Translations under genes and position numbers: made by a program
In this document: in pieces, positions 1 to 5,717 of the stretch
Numbering within the stretch: position 1 is the first letter of the stretch
How the letters are laid out: every line of letters starts with the position of its first letter
Assembly (NCBI GenBank): GCA_041674485.1
Contig: JBAYVP010000236.1
Span: 1-8,382, forward strand
Reading direction: 5' to 3'
Source: JAGXQV01 sp041674485
Lineage (GTDB): Bacteria > Pseudomonadota > Gammaproteobacteria > Burkholderiales > Sulfuricellaceae
DNA length: 8,382 nt
Notes under the pieces: model-generated
What the model saw: the letters and a program-made list of their open reading frames with translations, nothing else
Databases searched by the model: none
What the model was told of the DNA's origin: nothing

Positions 1-24
1 GCCGTAGCGTATAAGGGAAAGCTA

Positions 25-66
25 TTTTGACGGGGTTTGCTGTATCAATAGCAAATCCCGTCGAAA
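25..66. repeat. Imperfect inverted repeat (hairpin)
   Basis: Two 17-base arms at 25-41 and 50-66 are inverse complements at 15 of 17 positions, with an 8-base loop (42-49). The core is GACGGGGTTTGCT against AGCAAATCCCGTC. No T-run follows either arm closely enough to call an intrinsic terminator with confidence. It lies beyond the broken 3' end of the vapC remnant, so it may be a terminator relic, a dispersed palindromic repeat, or part of a gene to the left of the window. Confidence 0.5.
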
Positions 67-152
67 TTCATATCCCCTGTAAACACGGCCACAAAGGGAT
101 TTTAAAACGGTGAAACTTCAGATTCATGAATGCTAGGCATCATTGATTTTCA

Positions 153-443
153 TCATGAATTTCCGAGAGCAAATTTACCCTGCAGGCGCTTTCCAGTAAA
201 ATCGGGTCGTTCTCGACGACAAAGCGGACTACTCAGAAAATCCAGGAGGAAAAGGCGAGCTTGACCGGGTTCGAGTTCGCCACGTTGAACCCGTTTCCAG
301 AAAACATTGGCGACTTCGGGATAAATCAAACCAGGGGCGGACAGGATGTTGCCCGATGCAAGCAATGCCGTCGCCCGAGTGCTTTCGGCCTCGGGTAGAT
401 ACCACTTGACTGCGACCGAAGCATCGACGACGAAATGGGTCAC
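153..443 (-). pseudogene. vapC: VapC-type PIN-domain toxin, frameshifted and truncated
   Basis: PIN-domain toxins of VapBC systems are Mg-dependent RNases that cleave tRNA or rRNA. This reading frame starts at a GTG that overlaps the antitoxin stop (GTGA). The N-terminus is good PIN sequence: VVDASVAVKWYLPEAES carries the first catalytic Asp (D7), and YPEVANVFWK the conserved Glu (E43). After FLSSPL (about residue 74) the frame turns into non-PIN sequence. Removing one base near 221-223, in a short A run on the plus strand, restores PLVVENDPILLESA, the expected continuation, so a 1-base insertion is likely. Homology then stops near position 185. The segment with the remaining acidic residues (YDALYLALA type) is absent, and the product is 96 residues against about 130-145 for the family. 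It is almost certainly inactive. The family call is firm; the symbol is generic. Confidence 0.8.
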
Positions 444-679
444 CGGGATTCCCTATCCTCACGGATCAGTTCAGCGCTATCGGAAAAGGTCTTGTTACCA
501 AGACTAGCCCGTAGCGCTTCAACCCGCCCCCTGAAATCGCGCATTTCCCGCGAACGACAAGCGGCTTCCTTGAGTATCCGGCGTGCTTCACCCTCTAGGG
601 AACGACGGTGTTCAAGAGCAAGCTGTTTGAGACCATTCAAGTCTTCCGGGTCGAGATTTCTGACGAGTAGCTGTGACAT
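440..679 (-). CDS. vapB: VapB/FitA-like ribbon-helix-helix antitoxin
   Basis: This is a 79-residue antitoxin of the FitA-like Arc/MetJ ribbon-helix-helix group. Residues 3-8 (QLLVRN) form the DNA-binding beta strand; LNGLKQLALEHRRSLEGEARRIL (split here only as helix 1 about 14-23 and helix 2 about 27-37) gives the two helices. The C-terminal tail ends in FSDSAELIREDR, a typical FitA-like toxin-wrapping tail. The ATG at 679 is preceded by a purine-rich AGAGAAAG. Its stop overlaps the vapC GTG, so the two were translationally coupled. The gene looks intact although its toxin is broken, so any remaining role would be DNA binding at its own promoter (708-739) or neutralising related toxins elsewhere in the genome; that is inference. 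Confidence 0.85.
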   Translation of the reverse strand: MSQLLVRNLDPEDLNGLKQLALEHRRSLEGEARRILKEAACRSREMRDFRGRVEALRASLGNKTFSDSAELIREDRESR

Positions 680-707
680 GGCTTTCTTTCTCTGCTATCA
701 ATTCGAT

Positions 708-720
708 GGCATTGTATGCC
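708..720. promoter_or_regulatory. Operator-like palindrome over the vapB -10
   Basis: GGCAT-TGT-ATGCC is a perfect 5-base inverted repeat with a 3-base centre that covers the -10 hexamer of the vapB promoter. Ribbon-helix-helix antitoxins usually repress their own operon through such short palindromes. Binding by VapB here is inference from position and symmetry. Confidence 0.5.
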
Positions 721-739
721 GTGCAAAATGCCGATTCAA
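711..739 (-). promoter_or_regulatory. Sigma-70 type promoter of vapBC
   Basis: On the minus strand, TTGAAT (739-734) and TACAAT (716-711) are separated by exactly 17 bases, close to the -35/-10 consensus. The predicted transcription start lies near 704, about 25 bases before the vapB ATG. The -35 sits only a few bases from the end of the DUF1016 remnant, so the toxin-antitoxin unit appears to have kept its whole control region. Confidence 0.6.
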
Positions 740-745
740 TCGCTT

Positions 746-1104
746 CTAAGGGGCGCGGATGAAATCGCGCGGATCGGGTGGCGCTTCGGCGGCGATTTTT
801 TCTGCCGCCTCCGCGCGCACGCCGTCCTGCTTGGAACTGCCCAGCAAACGCTCGTAATACAGTGTGGAAATCTGCCGATCCAGCGCCCGCACACTCCAAC
901 CTTGAGTGGCGGCTTCGTCGGCGTACCAGATGCGGGCAGTTTTGTTTTCCACTCGCATCAGGCAGCGATAATGCGACCACGACAATTCGCTACGCAGTGT
1001 GTAGCGAATTTCCTCCCAGGAAAAAAATAAGGAAAAATTGCCAGCAAGACTTCGCGGATGCCGAGATACAAATCCGCATTCGGTTTTTGGGGTAAATTGC
1101 TCAT
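746..1104 (-). pseudogene. DUF1016 (YhcG-type) nuclease remnant, internally deleted
   Basis: DUF1016 proteins have an N-terminal wHTH-like domain and a C-terminal PD-(D/E)XK nuclease domain and are found in accessory and defence-rich DNA. The piece from about 1030 down to 746 matches the second half of the N-terminal domain: YTLRSELSWSHY, LMRVENKTARIWYADEAA, WSVRALDRQISTLYYERLL and the closing PRDFIR. A separate frame starting at the ATG at 1104 reads MSNLPQ...NADLYLGIREVL, which looks like the true start of the same protein. The two pieces lie in different frames and join around 1030-1045, where about 60-80 residues are missing. At the other end a stop follows FIRAP directly, so the whole nuclease domain is gone. 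Only about 120 codons of an expected 340 or more remain; a functional product is unlikely. Confidence 0.75.
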
Positions 1105-1220
1105 GCGTCACGCCCTCCCTGGCTGCAATGTCCCGGCAACACAATCTCGTTTGGCCTGCCGGTCTAAATATTATTACCGGAAATCACTTAGGAGCAAGCG
1201 CGAAACAACCTGAGCAAGAG

Positions 1221-1284
1221 CGTTCCCACGTGATTCGGGACACGGAGCATCCAAGGCTGCATTCCTTTGCTTCGCGTGGGAACG
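1221..1284. repeat. GTTCCCACG palindromic repeat element (degenerate)
   Basis: CGTTCCCACG at 1221-1230 is matched by its exact reverse complement CGTGGGAACG at 1275-1284. The 64-base element also contains GGAGCAT and GCATTCC pieces that resemble the inner parts of the CGTTCCCACGC...GCGTGGGAACG dispersed repeats seen in many proteobacterial genomes. It ends about 30 bases upstream of the tRNA-Ser -35. Assignment to that repeat family is from memory of its pattern; the symmetry is directly visible. Confidence 0.6.
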
Positions 1285-1314
1285 ATCAAATATACCGTCT
1301 TCCTGTGACACAAT

Positions 1315-1343
1315 TTGTTTTTTTCGGCTGCAAAAGGTATCAT
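1315..1343 (+). promoter_or_regulatory. Sigma-70 promoter of the tRNA operon
   Basis: TTGTTT (1315-1320) and TATCAT (1338-1343) are separated by 17 bases, putting the transcription start near 1350, a few bases before the tRNA-Ser 5' end at 1354. The stretch just after the -10 (TGCGTCT) is GC-containing, as is usual for stable-RNA promoters under stringent control. The latter is inference. Confidence 0.7.
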
Positions 1344-1353
1344 TGCGTCTTTC

Positions 1354-1446
1354 GGAGAGATGGCCGAGTGGTCGAAGGTACTCCCCTGCTAAGGGAGCGT
1401 AGGGTTTATAGCCTTACCGAGGGTTCGAATCCCTCTCTCTCCGCCA
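1354..1446 (+). tRNA. tRNA-Ser (anticodon GCU)
   Basis: The acceptor arms GGAGAGA (1354-1360) and TCTCTCC (1436-1442) pair perfectly, followed by a G discriminator, as expected for tRNA-Ser, and an encoded CCA (1444-1446). The anticodon arm is CTCCC-CTGCTAA-GGGAG, giving anticodon GCU for AGC/AGU codons. The long extra arm (GCGTAGGGTTTATAGCCTTACC region) is that of a class II tRNA, and the T arm contains GGTTCGAATCC. The total is 93 bases including CCA. Confidence 0.97.
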
Positions 1447-1489
1447 TTGTTGGGCGGGCATTTTTAATTTATAATGCCGCTTCTGCAAG

Positions 1490-1566
1490 GCGCCCGTAGC
1501 TCAGCTGGATAGAGTACTTGGCTACGAACCAAGGGGTCAGCGGTTCGAATCCGTTCGGGCGCGCCA
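1490..1566 (+). tRNA. tRNA-Arg (anticodon ACG)
   Basis: The acceptor arms GCGCCCG (1490-1496) and CGGGCGC (1556-1562) pair perfectly, with G discriminator and encoded CCA (1564-1566). The anticodon arm CTTGG-CTACGAA-CCAAG gives anticodon ACG, normally edited to ICG and reading CGU/CGC/CGA. The D arm has AGCTCAGCTGGAT and the T arm GGTTCGAATCC. It starts 43 bases after tRNA-Ser with no promoter or terminator visible between them, so the two are probably co-transcribed. Confidence 0.97.
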
Positions 1567-1582
1567 TATGCAACAAAGAGTT

Positions 1583-1610
1583 AGGCCGTCTTCGGACGGC
1601 CTTTTTCTTT
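1583..1610 (+). terminator. Rho-independent terminator of the tRNA operon
   Basis: AGGCCGTC (1583-1590) and GACGGCCT (1595-1602) form a perfect 8-base stem closed by a very stable cUUCGg tetraloop, followed by a T-rich tail (1602-1610). It lies 16 bases after the tRNA-Arg CCA. Confidence 0.95.
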
Positions 1611-1613
1611 TTC

Positions 1614-1832
1614 GGCGTTAGCGTTGCATAAATTCTTCTCCCCCGGATTTCCGTACCGGGATGCAGTCGGCAAAAGCCGCGCCGTCGAAGTCAGCGGGTA
1701 TGGATTTCCTGCCTCTGCGCGAAAGGGCGTACTATCCGGTATGCGGCGCTCCGATTGCCGCTTGAAGGTTTGAATAAGCCGTGCTAGCCTGTCCGACTTT
1801 AATTTTTTCATGCGCACCCCAATGTACGGCTG
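1614..1832. other. Intergenic region between the tRNA terminator and yhcC
   Basis: No gene is supported here; short frames give no recognisable protein. It contains CCCGG/CCGGG arms around 1642-1660 and a stretch near 1700-1725 (ATGGATTTCCTGCCTCTGCG) that looks like a worn copy of the ATGGATTCCCGCCTGCGCGGG dispersed repeats. A weak promoter candidate for the downstream operon lies at 1762-1790. I searched for an FNR box (TTGAT-N4-ATCAA), expected for an anaerobic ubiquinone operon, and found none. Confidence 0.5.
1762..1790 (+). promoter_or_regulatory. Possible promoter of the yhcC-ubiU-ubiV operon
   Basis: TTGAAG (1762-1767) and TAGCCT (1785-1790) are 17 bases apart, with TGC immediately before the -10 as in extended -10 promoters. 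The -10 is weak (3 of 6). TTTAAT at 1798-1803 is a better -10 but has no suitably spaced -35. This is the best candidate I see between the terminator and yhcC. Confidence 0.3.
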
Positions 1833-2786
1833 ATGGTTCTTTCCGACCGCATACACACTTACGGCCAGCTTTTGCTGCAAAAGTACGGCGAACGGGTGCA
1901 TAAGATTGCGCTCGACGCCGGCTTTACCTGCCCTAACCGCGATGGCTCCAAAGGCATCGGCGGTTGCACGTTCTGCAACAACGATTCCTTCAGCCCGAAC
2001 GGGCGGACGCCGCATACCGTCGCCCAGCAGATGGCTTCCGGGCGGCGCGCGATCGGCAAGGGTACGCGCGCCAGGAAATACATCGCCTATTTCCAGGCGT
2101 ACACCAACACTTACGCCAAGGTGGAGCACCTAGAGGCGCTATATCAGGAGGCGCTGCAGGAGCCGGACGTAATCGGCCTGTCGATAGGCACCCGCCCCGA
2201 CTGCGTTTCCGGCGATGTGCTGGAACTGCTGGCGCGCTATCAGCAGCAGGGCTTGGAAATCTGTCTGGAATTGGGCTTGCAGTCGACTTTCGACGAAACC
2301 TTGCGGCGCGTGAATCGCGGCCATGGCCTGGCGGAATACCAAACTACGGTGATCGCCGCGCGCAAGCGCGGCATCCCGGTCTGCACCCATTTGATCGTCG
2401 GCTTGCCGGGCGAAACCGAGGAGCATTGCCACGCCAGCCTGGAAACCGTGCTGGAGCTGGGCACAGACGGTATAAAACTGCACCCGCTGCACGTTGTCAA
2501 AGGCACTATACTGGCGCATCAATGGCGTCTTGGCGGCTATCAGCCGATGAGCCGGGAAGATTACATCCGCATCGCCGCCGATTTGATTGAGCGCACGCCA
2601 AAGCACATTCCCTATCACCGCGTCACCGCCACCTGTTCCAAGGATATTTTGCTGGCGCCTGCGTGGTGCTCGCAGAAATGGGCCGTGCTCAATGGTATAG
2701 AGCAGGAATTGCGGTTGCGCGATCATTATCAGGGGCAATTCGCCCAAACCCCTTATGTCAGGAAGGAGCTAAAACATGTCGCTTGA
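1833..2786 (+). CDS. yhcC: YhcC-family radical SAM protein (TIGR01212)
   Basis: This 317-residue protein is a radical SAM enzyme of the YhcC group, slightly longer than the E. coli protein (about 309). The [4Fe-4S] cysteines are C33, C45 and C48 in CPNRDGSKGIGGCTFCN, the C-x11-C-x2-C spacing of this family rather than the common CxxxCxxC. Other family landmarks are AYFQAYTNTYA (about 87-97), SIGTRPDC, ELGLQS, RRVNRGH, HLIVGLPGE and GIKLHPLHVVKG. The substrate of YhcC is not established. The start at 1833 gives the expected N-terminus but has no clear Shine-Dalgarno. Its 3' end overlaps the ubiU start by 11 bases, so it is the first gene of the operon. That link suggests, but does not show, a role in low-oxygen or quinone metabolism. 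Confidence 0.93.
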   Translation: MVLSDRIHTYGQLLLQKYGERVHKIALDAGFTCPNRDGSKGIGGCTFCNNDSFSPNGRTPHTVAQQMASGRRAIGKGTRARKYIAYFQAYTNTYAKVEHLEALYQEALQEPDVIGLSIGTRPDCVSGDVLELLARYQQQGLEICLELGLQSTFDETLRRVNRGHGLAEYQTTVIAARKRGIPVCTHLIVGLPGETEEHCHASLETVLELGTDGIKLHPLHVVKGTILAHQWRLGGYQPMSREDYIRIAADLIERTPKHIPYHRVTATCSKDILLAPAWCSQKWAVLNGIEQELRLRDHYQGQFAQTPYVRKELKHVA

Positions 2787-3777
2787 ACTGGTCTGCCCGG
2801 CGGGCAATCTGCCGGCGCTCAAAGCCGCCGTGAACAACGGCGCGGATTGCGTCTACATAGGTTTTCGCGACAATACCAATGCGCGCAATTTCGCGGGGCT
2901 TAATTTCGACGAAAACGCCGCCCGCGAGGGGGTGCAATATGCGCATAACAAGGGCGTGAAGACGCTGGTCGCGCTTAACACCTTTCCCCAGCCCGGCAGT
3001 TGGGAGCGCTGGACCGGCGCGGTGGACCTGGCTGCAAAACTGGGCATGGACGCGGTGATTCTGGCGGATATCGGGCTGATGCGCTACGCGGCGCGCAATC
3101 ACCCCAAGCTGCGCCTGCATCTTTCGGTGCAGGGTTCGGCCACCAATTACGAGGCGATCAATTTTTATCGCGAGCATTTCGGCGTTCAGCGCGCCGTGCT
3201 GCCGCGCGTGCTGTCATTGCCGCAAGTCGAGCAGGTGGTCAACAACACCCCGGTGGAAATCGAGTTGTTCGGCTTCGGCGGGTTGTGCGTGATGGTCGAG
3301 GGGCGCTGTTCGCTGTCGTCCTACGTCACCGGCGAATCGCCCAACACCGCCGGCGCGTGCTCGCCGGCCAAGGCGGTGCGCTGGCAGCAGACGCCCAAGG
3401 GGCTGGAATCCCGCTTAAACGGCGTGCTGATGGACCGTTACGCCGAGGGCGAGAACGCCGGCTATCCGACGTTGTGCAAGGGGCGCTTCGAGGTCAACGG
3501 CGAAACCTATTACGCCATTGAGGAGCCGGCCAGCCTGAACACCCTGGAAATGTTGCCGGAAATGCTGCGCATCGGCATTGCCGCAATCAAGATCGAAGGC
3601 CGCCAGCGCAGCCCGACCTATGTCGAGCAAGTGACCAAGGTGTGGCGCCAGGCGATAGATTCCGCCAAGCGCGCGCCGCAAAACTATCAGGTGTTGGCGC
3701 CCTGGATGACCCAGCTCAACAAGATCGCCGAAGGCCAGCAGCACACGTTGGGGGCTTATAATCGCCCGTGGAAGTAA
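2776..3777 (+). CDS. ubiU: UbiU, O2-independent ubiquinone hydroxylase subunit (U32 family)
   Basis: UbiU is a peptidase-U32-family protein that pairs with UbiV and carries a [4Fe-4S] cluster; the pair performs the hydroxylations of the ubiquinone ring when oxygen is absent, working with the lipid carrier UbiT. The 333-residue product starts with LELVCPAGN, typical of the family. C171, C178, C195 and C234 have spacings of 7, 17 and 39, the same as the four cluster ligands of E. coli UbiU (C169, C176, C193, C232). HLSVQGSATN, GFGGLCVMVEGRC and IKIEGRQRSPTYV are further conserved stretches. A strong GGAAGGAG at 2761-2768, inside the yhcC 3' end, sits 7 bases before the ATG. The reading frame is intact and GC-rich like yhcC. 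Confidence 0.96.
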   Translation: MSLELVCPAGNLPALKAAVNNGADCVYIGFRDNTNARNFAGLNFDENAAREGVQYAHNKGVKTLVALNTFPQPGSWERWTGAVDLAAKLGMDAVILADIGLMRYAARNHPKLRLHLSVQGSATNYEAINFYREHFGVQRAVLPRVLSLPQVEQVVNNTPVEIELFGFGGLCVMVEGRCSLSSYVTGESPNTAGACSPAKAVRWQQTPKGLESRLNGVLMDRYAEGENAGYPTLCKGRFEVNGETYYAIEEPASLNTLEMLPEMLRIGIAAIKIEGRQRSPTYVEQVTKVWRQAIDSAKRAPQNYQVLAPWMTQLNKIAEGQQHTLGAYNRPWK

Positions 3778-3795
3778 TATGCCATGGGAGACAAT

Positions 3796-4752
3796 ATGGA
3801 CATTAGCGCGCCGGAAAGGGACTATCTGGAAAGGTATCCCGATGTTGAAGCAGCCGTTCGGCAAGGCGCGTTCGCTTCCGGGTTTGAACACTATGCGCAT
3901 CACGGCAGCAAGGAAGGGCGTTCTTATGTGAGTTTCCGGGATTCCGGGAATGTGTTGGATGAAATCCTGGGGATAGACGGCAACATCCCGTTAACCCCCA
4001 AAGGGGAAAAAATTATTTCCCGCATCATTGAGGGCTATCTGGTTCCGGGGTCCGAATTGAAAATGCTGGATACGCTGAGATTGCTGGGACTGGCGGACGC
4101 CTTGAAAACGATAGGCCTGCCTTCTCGGCATGACGAAAATATTCGCCTATTGTCCGTTGGCTGTGGCGCGGGAAAACATGAGGCGGTGTTGGCCGGACGC
4201 TTCCCTGGTTGGAAAGTCGTCGCGACGGATTTGTCCATTCCGGCAATCGGCGCAGAAACCACGGATAATCTGGAGTTTAGACGCGCCGATATTCTGGAAT
4301 GGCCGGAAAATCAGGACTTCGACTTTGTATATTCGATTGAATGCCTGGAGCACATCAAGGAATATCCGCTGGCGTTCCGGCATATTGCCGGCAAGATTAG
4401 ACAAGGGGGATGGCTGTATTTGTCGGTGCCTTTTGCCAACCCGGCAGAACAGGCAAACGAACAACTCCAGAAGGACGAATGGGAAAATAACCGGCATTAC
4501 GTACCGGGATTCAGCAATGCCGACCTTAACGGCTTATGCCGCGCAAACGGGTTGACGCCTTTCAAAACATCCGCTATTTTCAGCCCGGAGCCGAGAATTT
4601 CCTTGAATCGAATGGTCAATGCATTAAAATGGGATTACTTCTCGATTCTCCCCCACTTGGTCGCCATATTGGCATTGGATTTTCAGTGGGATCGTGTTCC
4701 TGCGAATCGCAACGAAGCCGTAGGTATTAGAATGTTGGCACAAAAATGTTAA
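3796..4752 (+). CDS. Class I SAM-dependent methyltransferase between ubiU and ubiV
   Basis: This 318-residue protein has a Rossmann-type SAM-binding core: motif I LLSVGCGAGKHEAVLA (about 120-135), the acidic strand end VVATDLS, AD in FRRADILEW, FDFVYSIECLEHI (motif of the Methyltransf_11/25 type) and GGWLYLSVPF. Before the core, YLERYPDVEAAVRQG...SGFEHYAHHGSKEGR (about 10-45) resembles the NPDV...HY...G..EGR module found at the N-termini of proteins in surface-polysaccharide clusters. The C-terminus is not diagnostic. The substrate is unknown. The start at 3796 is chosen because GGGAG lies 5 bases upstream; an in-frame ATG at 3784 is the alternative. Base composition is visibly lower in GC than in ubiU (a sampled line here is about half GC, one in ubiU about 70%), which suggests later acquisition. 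It lies just after ubiU and its stop overlaps ubiV by 7 bases, so it is read as part of the operon. It does not look like UbiG or UbiE. Confidence 0.88.
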   Translation: MDISAPERDYLERYPDVEAAVRQGAFASGFEHYAHHGSKEGRSYVSFRDSGNVLDEILGIDGNIPLTPKGEKIISRIIEGYLVPGSELKMLDTLRLLGLADALKTIGLPSRHDENIRLLSVGCGAGKHEAVLAGRFPGWKVVATDLSIPAIGAETTDNLEFRRADILEWPENQDFDFVYSIECLEHIKEYPLAFRHIAGKIRQGGWLYLSVPFANPAEQANEQLQKDEWENNRHYVPGFSNADLNGLCRANGLTPFKTSAIFSPEPRISLNRMVNALKWDYFSILPHLVAILALDFQWDRVPANRNEAVGIRMLAQKC

Positions 4753-5645
4753 AACTCTCTCTAGGCCCCATCCTCTACTACTGGGATCGCGACACCGTCT
4801 TCAAATTTTACGAGGAAGTCGCCGCATCTGCGGTGGACATCGTTTATCTCGGCGAAACGGTGTGTTCGCGCCGCCATGTGGTGCGCACCGACGATTGGCT
4901 GGAAATCGCCGACAAGCTGGACAGCGCCGGCAAGGAGGTGGTGCTGTCCACCCAGGCGTTGCTGGAATCGGAATCCGACCTGAAGACCTTGCGCCGCATC
5001 ACCAACAACGGCAAATTCGCGGCGGAAGCCAACGACATGGGCGCGCTGAACCTGCTCTCCTCGGCCAGGCTGCCGTTCGTCGTCGGCACGCACATCAATA
5101 TTTACAATGCGCAAACCCTGGCGCTGCTGGCGGAGTTGGGCGCCAAGCGTTGGGTGATGACGCTGGAAATGTCGCGCGAGTCGCTGGCGCACTTGCTGGC
5201 GACCAAACCCGCCGGGCTGGAAACCGAAGTGTTCTGCTATGGCCGCATGCCGCTGGCGTTCTCGGCGCGTTGCTTCACCGCCCGCCATTACAATCTGCCC
5301 AAGGACGATTGTCAGTTCCGCTGCCTGGATTACCCCGACGGTCTTAGGCTGACCACCCGCGACGGACGGGATTTCCTGGTGCTAAACGGCATCCAGACCA
5401 TGTCGGCGGGGGTTTACAACCTGATCGAAGAACTCGGCGCGATGCGCGATATGGGCGTGGACATCGTGCGTCTCAGCCCGCAAGCGTTCCATACCCCACG
5501 CATCATCAAATTGTTCCGCGACTGCCTGGAAGACCGGCTCAGCCCGCAGGAAGCCCGGCAGCAAATGAAAAAACTGATGCCGAGCGAAGCGGTGGACGGC
5601 TATTGGCATGGCAAGCCGGGGATAGAGCAGGCAGTGGCGGGCTAA
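4746..5645 (+). CDS. ubiV: UbiV, O2-independent ubiquinone hydroxylase subunit (U32 family)
   Basis: UbiV is the partner of UbiU in the heterodimer that hydroxylates ubiquinone precursors without oxygen. The 299-residue product has the family start LSLGPILYYW and cysteines C40, C176, C189 and C193. The spacing 13 then 4 in CFTARHYNLPKDDCQFRC, and the position of C40, match the four [4Fe-4S] ligands of E. coli UbiV (C39, C180, C193, C197). C164 is an extra cysteine. EANDMGALNLL, GRMPLAFSARCF and RLSPQ are other family stretches. The ATG overlaps the end of the methyltransferase by 7 bases, and I see no Shine-Dalgarno before it, so translation probably depends on ribosomes finishing the upstream gene. 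Composition returns to the GC-rich type of ubiU. UbiT, the third member of the pathway, is not in the window. Confidence 0.96.
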   Translation: MLKLSLGPILYYWDRDTVFKFYEEVAASAVDIVYLGETVCSRRHVVRTDDWLEIADKLDSAGKEVVLSTQALLESESDLKTLRRITNNGKFAAEANDMGALNLLSSARLPFVVGTHINIYNAQTLALLAELGAKRWVMTLEMSRESLAHLLATKPAGLETEVFCYGRMPLAFSARCFTARHYNLPKDDCQFRCLDYPDGLRLTTRDGRDFLVLNGIQTMSAGVYNLIEELGAMRDMGVDIVRLSPQAFHTPRIIKLFRDCLEDRLSPQEARQQMKKLMPSEAVDGYWHGKPGIEQAVAG

Positions 5646-5655
5646 AGCCAAGGCG

Positions 5656-5684
5656 CTGCCAAAAATACCATTCTTTGGTAAGAT
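5656..5684 (+). promoter_or_regulatory. Possible promoter of the sigma factor operon
   Basis: CTGCCA (5656-5661) and TAAGAT (5679-5684) are 17 bases apart, with TGG directly before the -10 as in extended -10 promoters. The start would fall near 5691, leaving a leader of about 27 bases to the proposed CTG codon at 5718. A small TACCA/TGGTA hairpin (5666-5680) overlaps it. No clear ECF-type autoregulated promoter was seen. Confidence 0.35.
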
Positions 5685-5705
5685 GCAAACGTTACGACAT
5701 CCTCC

Positions 5706-5717
5706 AAGGCAACTCCC
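5706..5717 (+). promoter_or_regulatory. Ribosome binding site supporting a CTG start
   Basis: AAGG at 5706-5709 is 8 bases before the CTG at 5718, a workable Shine-Dalgarno spacing. It supports initiation at that CTG rather than at the GTG at 5823, which would remove the start of sigma region 2. Confidence 0.45.

Noticed and set aside
1038..1499. A 153-codon open frame on the plus strand
   Set aside because: It runs through the DUF1016 remnant, the tRNA promoter and all of tRNA-Ser, with no protein family features.
1354..1566. tRNA genes as the attachment site of an integrated element
   Set aside because: No integrase is present, and no repeat of a tRNA 3' end was seen in the window; the decayed accessory genes lie on the 5' side of the tRNAs.
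2139..2747. Long minus-strand frames opposite yhcC, ubiU and ubiV
   Set aside because: They are mirror effects of GC-rich codons; the plus-strand proteins have clear families and complete motifs.
3784..4752. Methyltransferase as the ubiquinone O- or C-methyltransferase UbiG or UbiE
   Set aside because: The motif I surroundings, the polysaccharide-type N-terminal module and the C-terminal part do not resemble either family.
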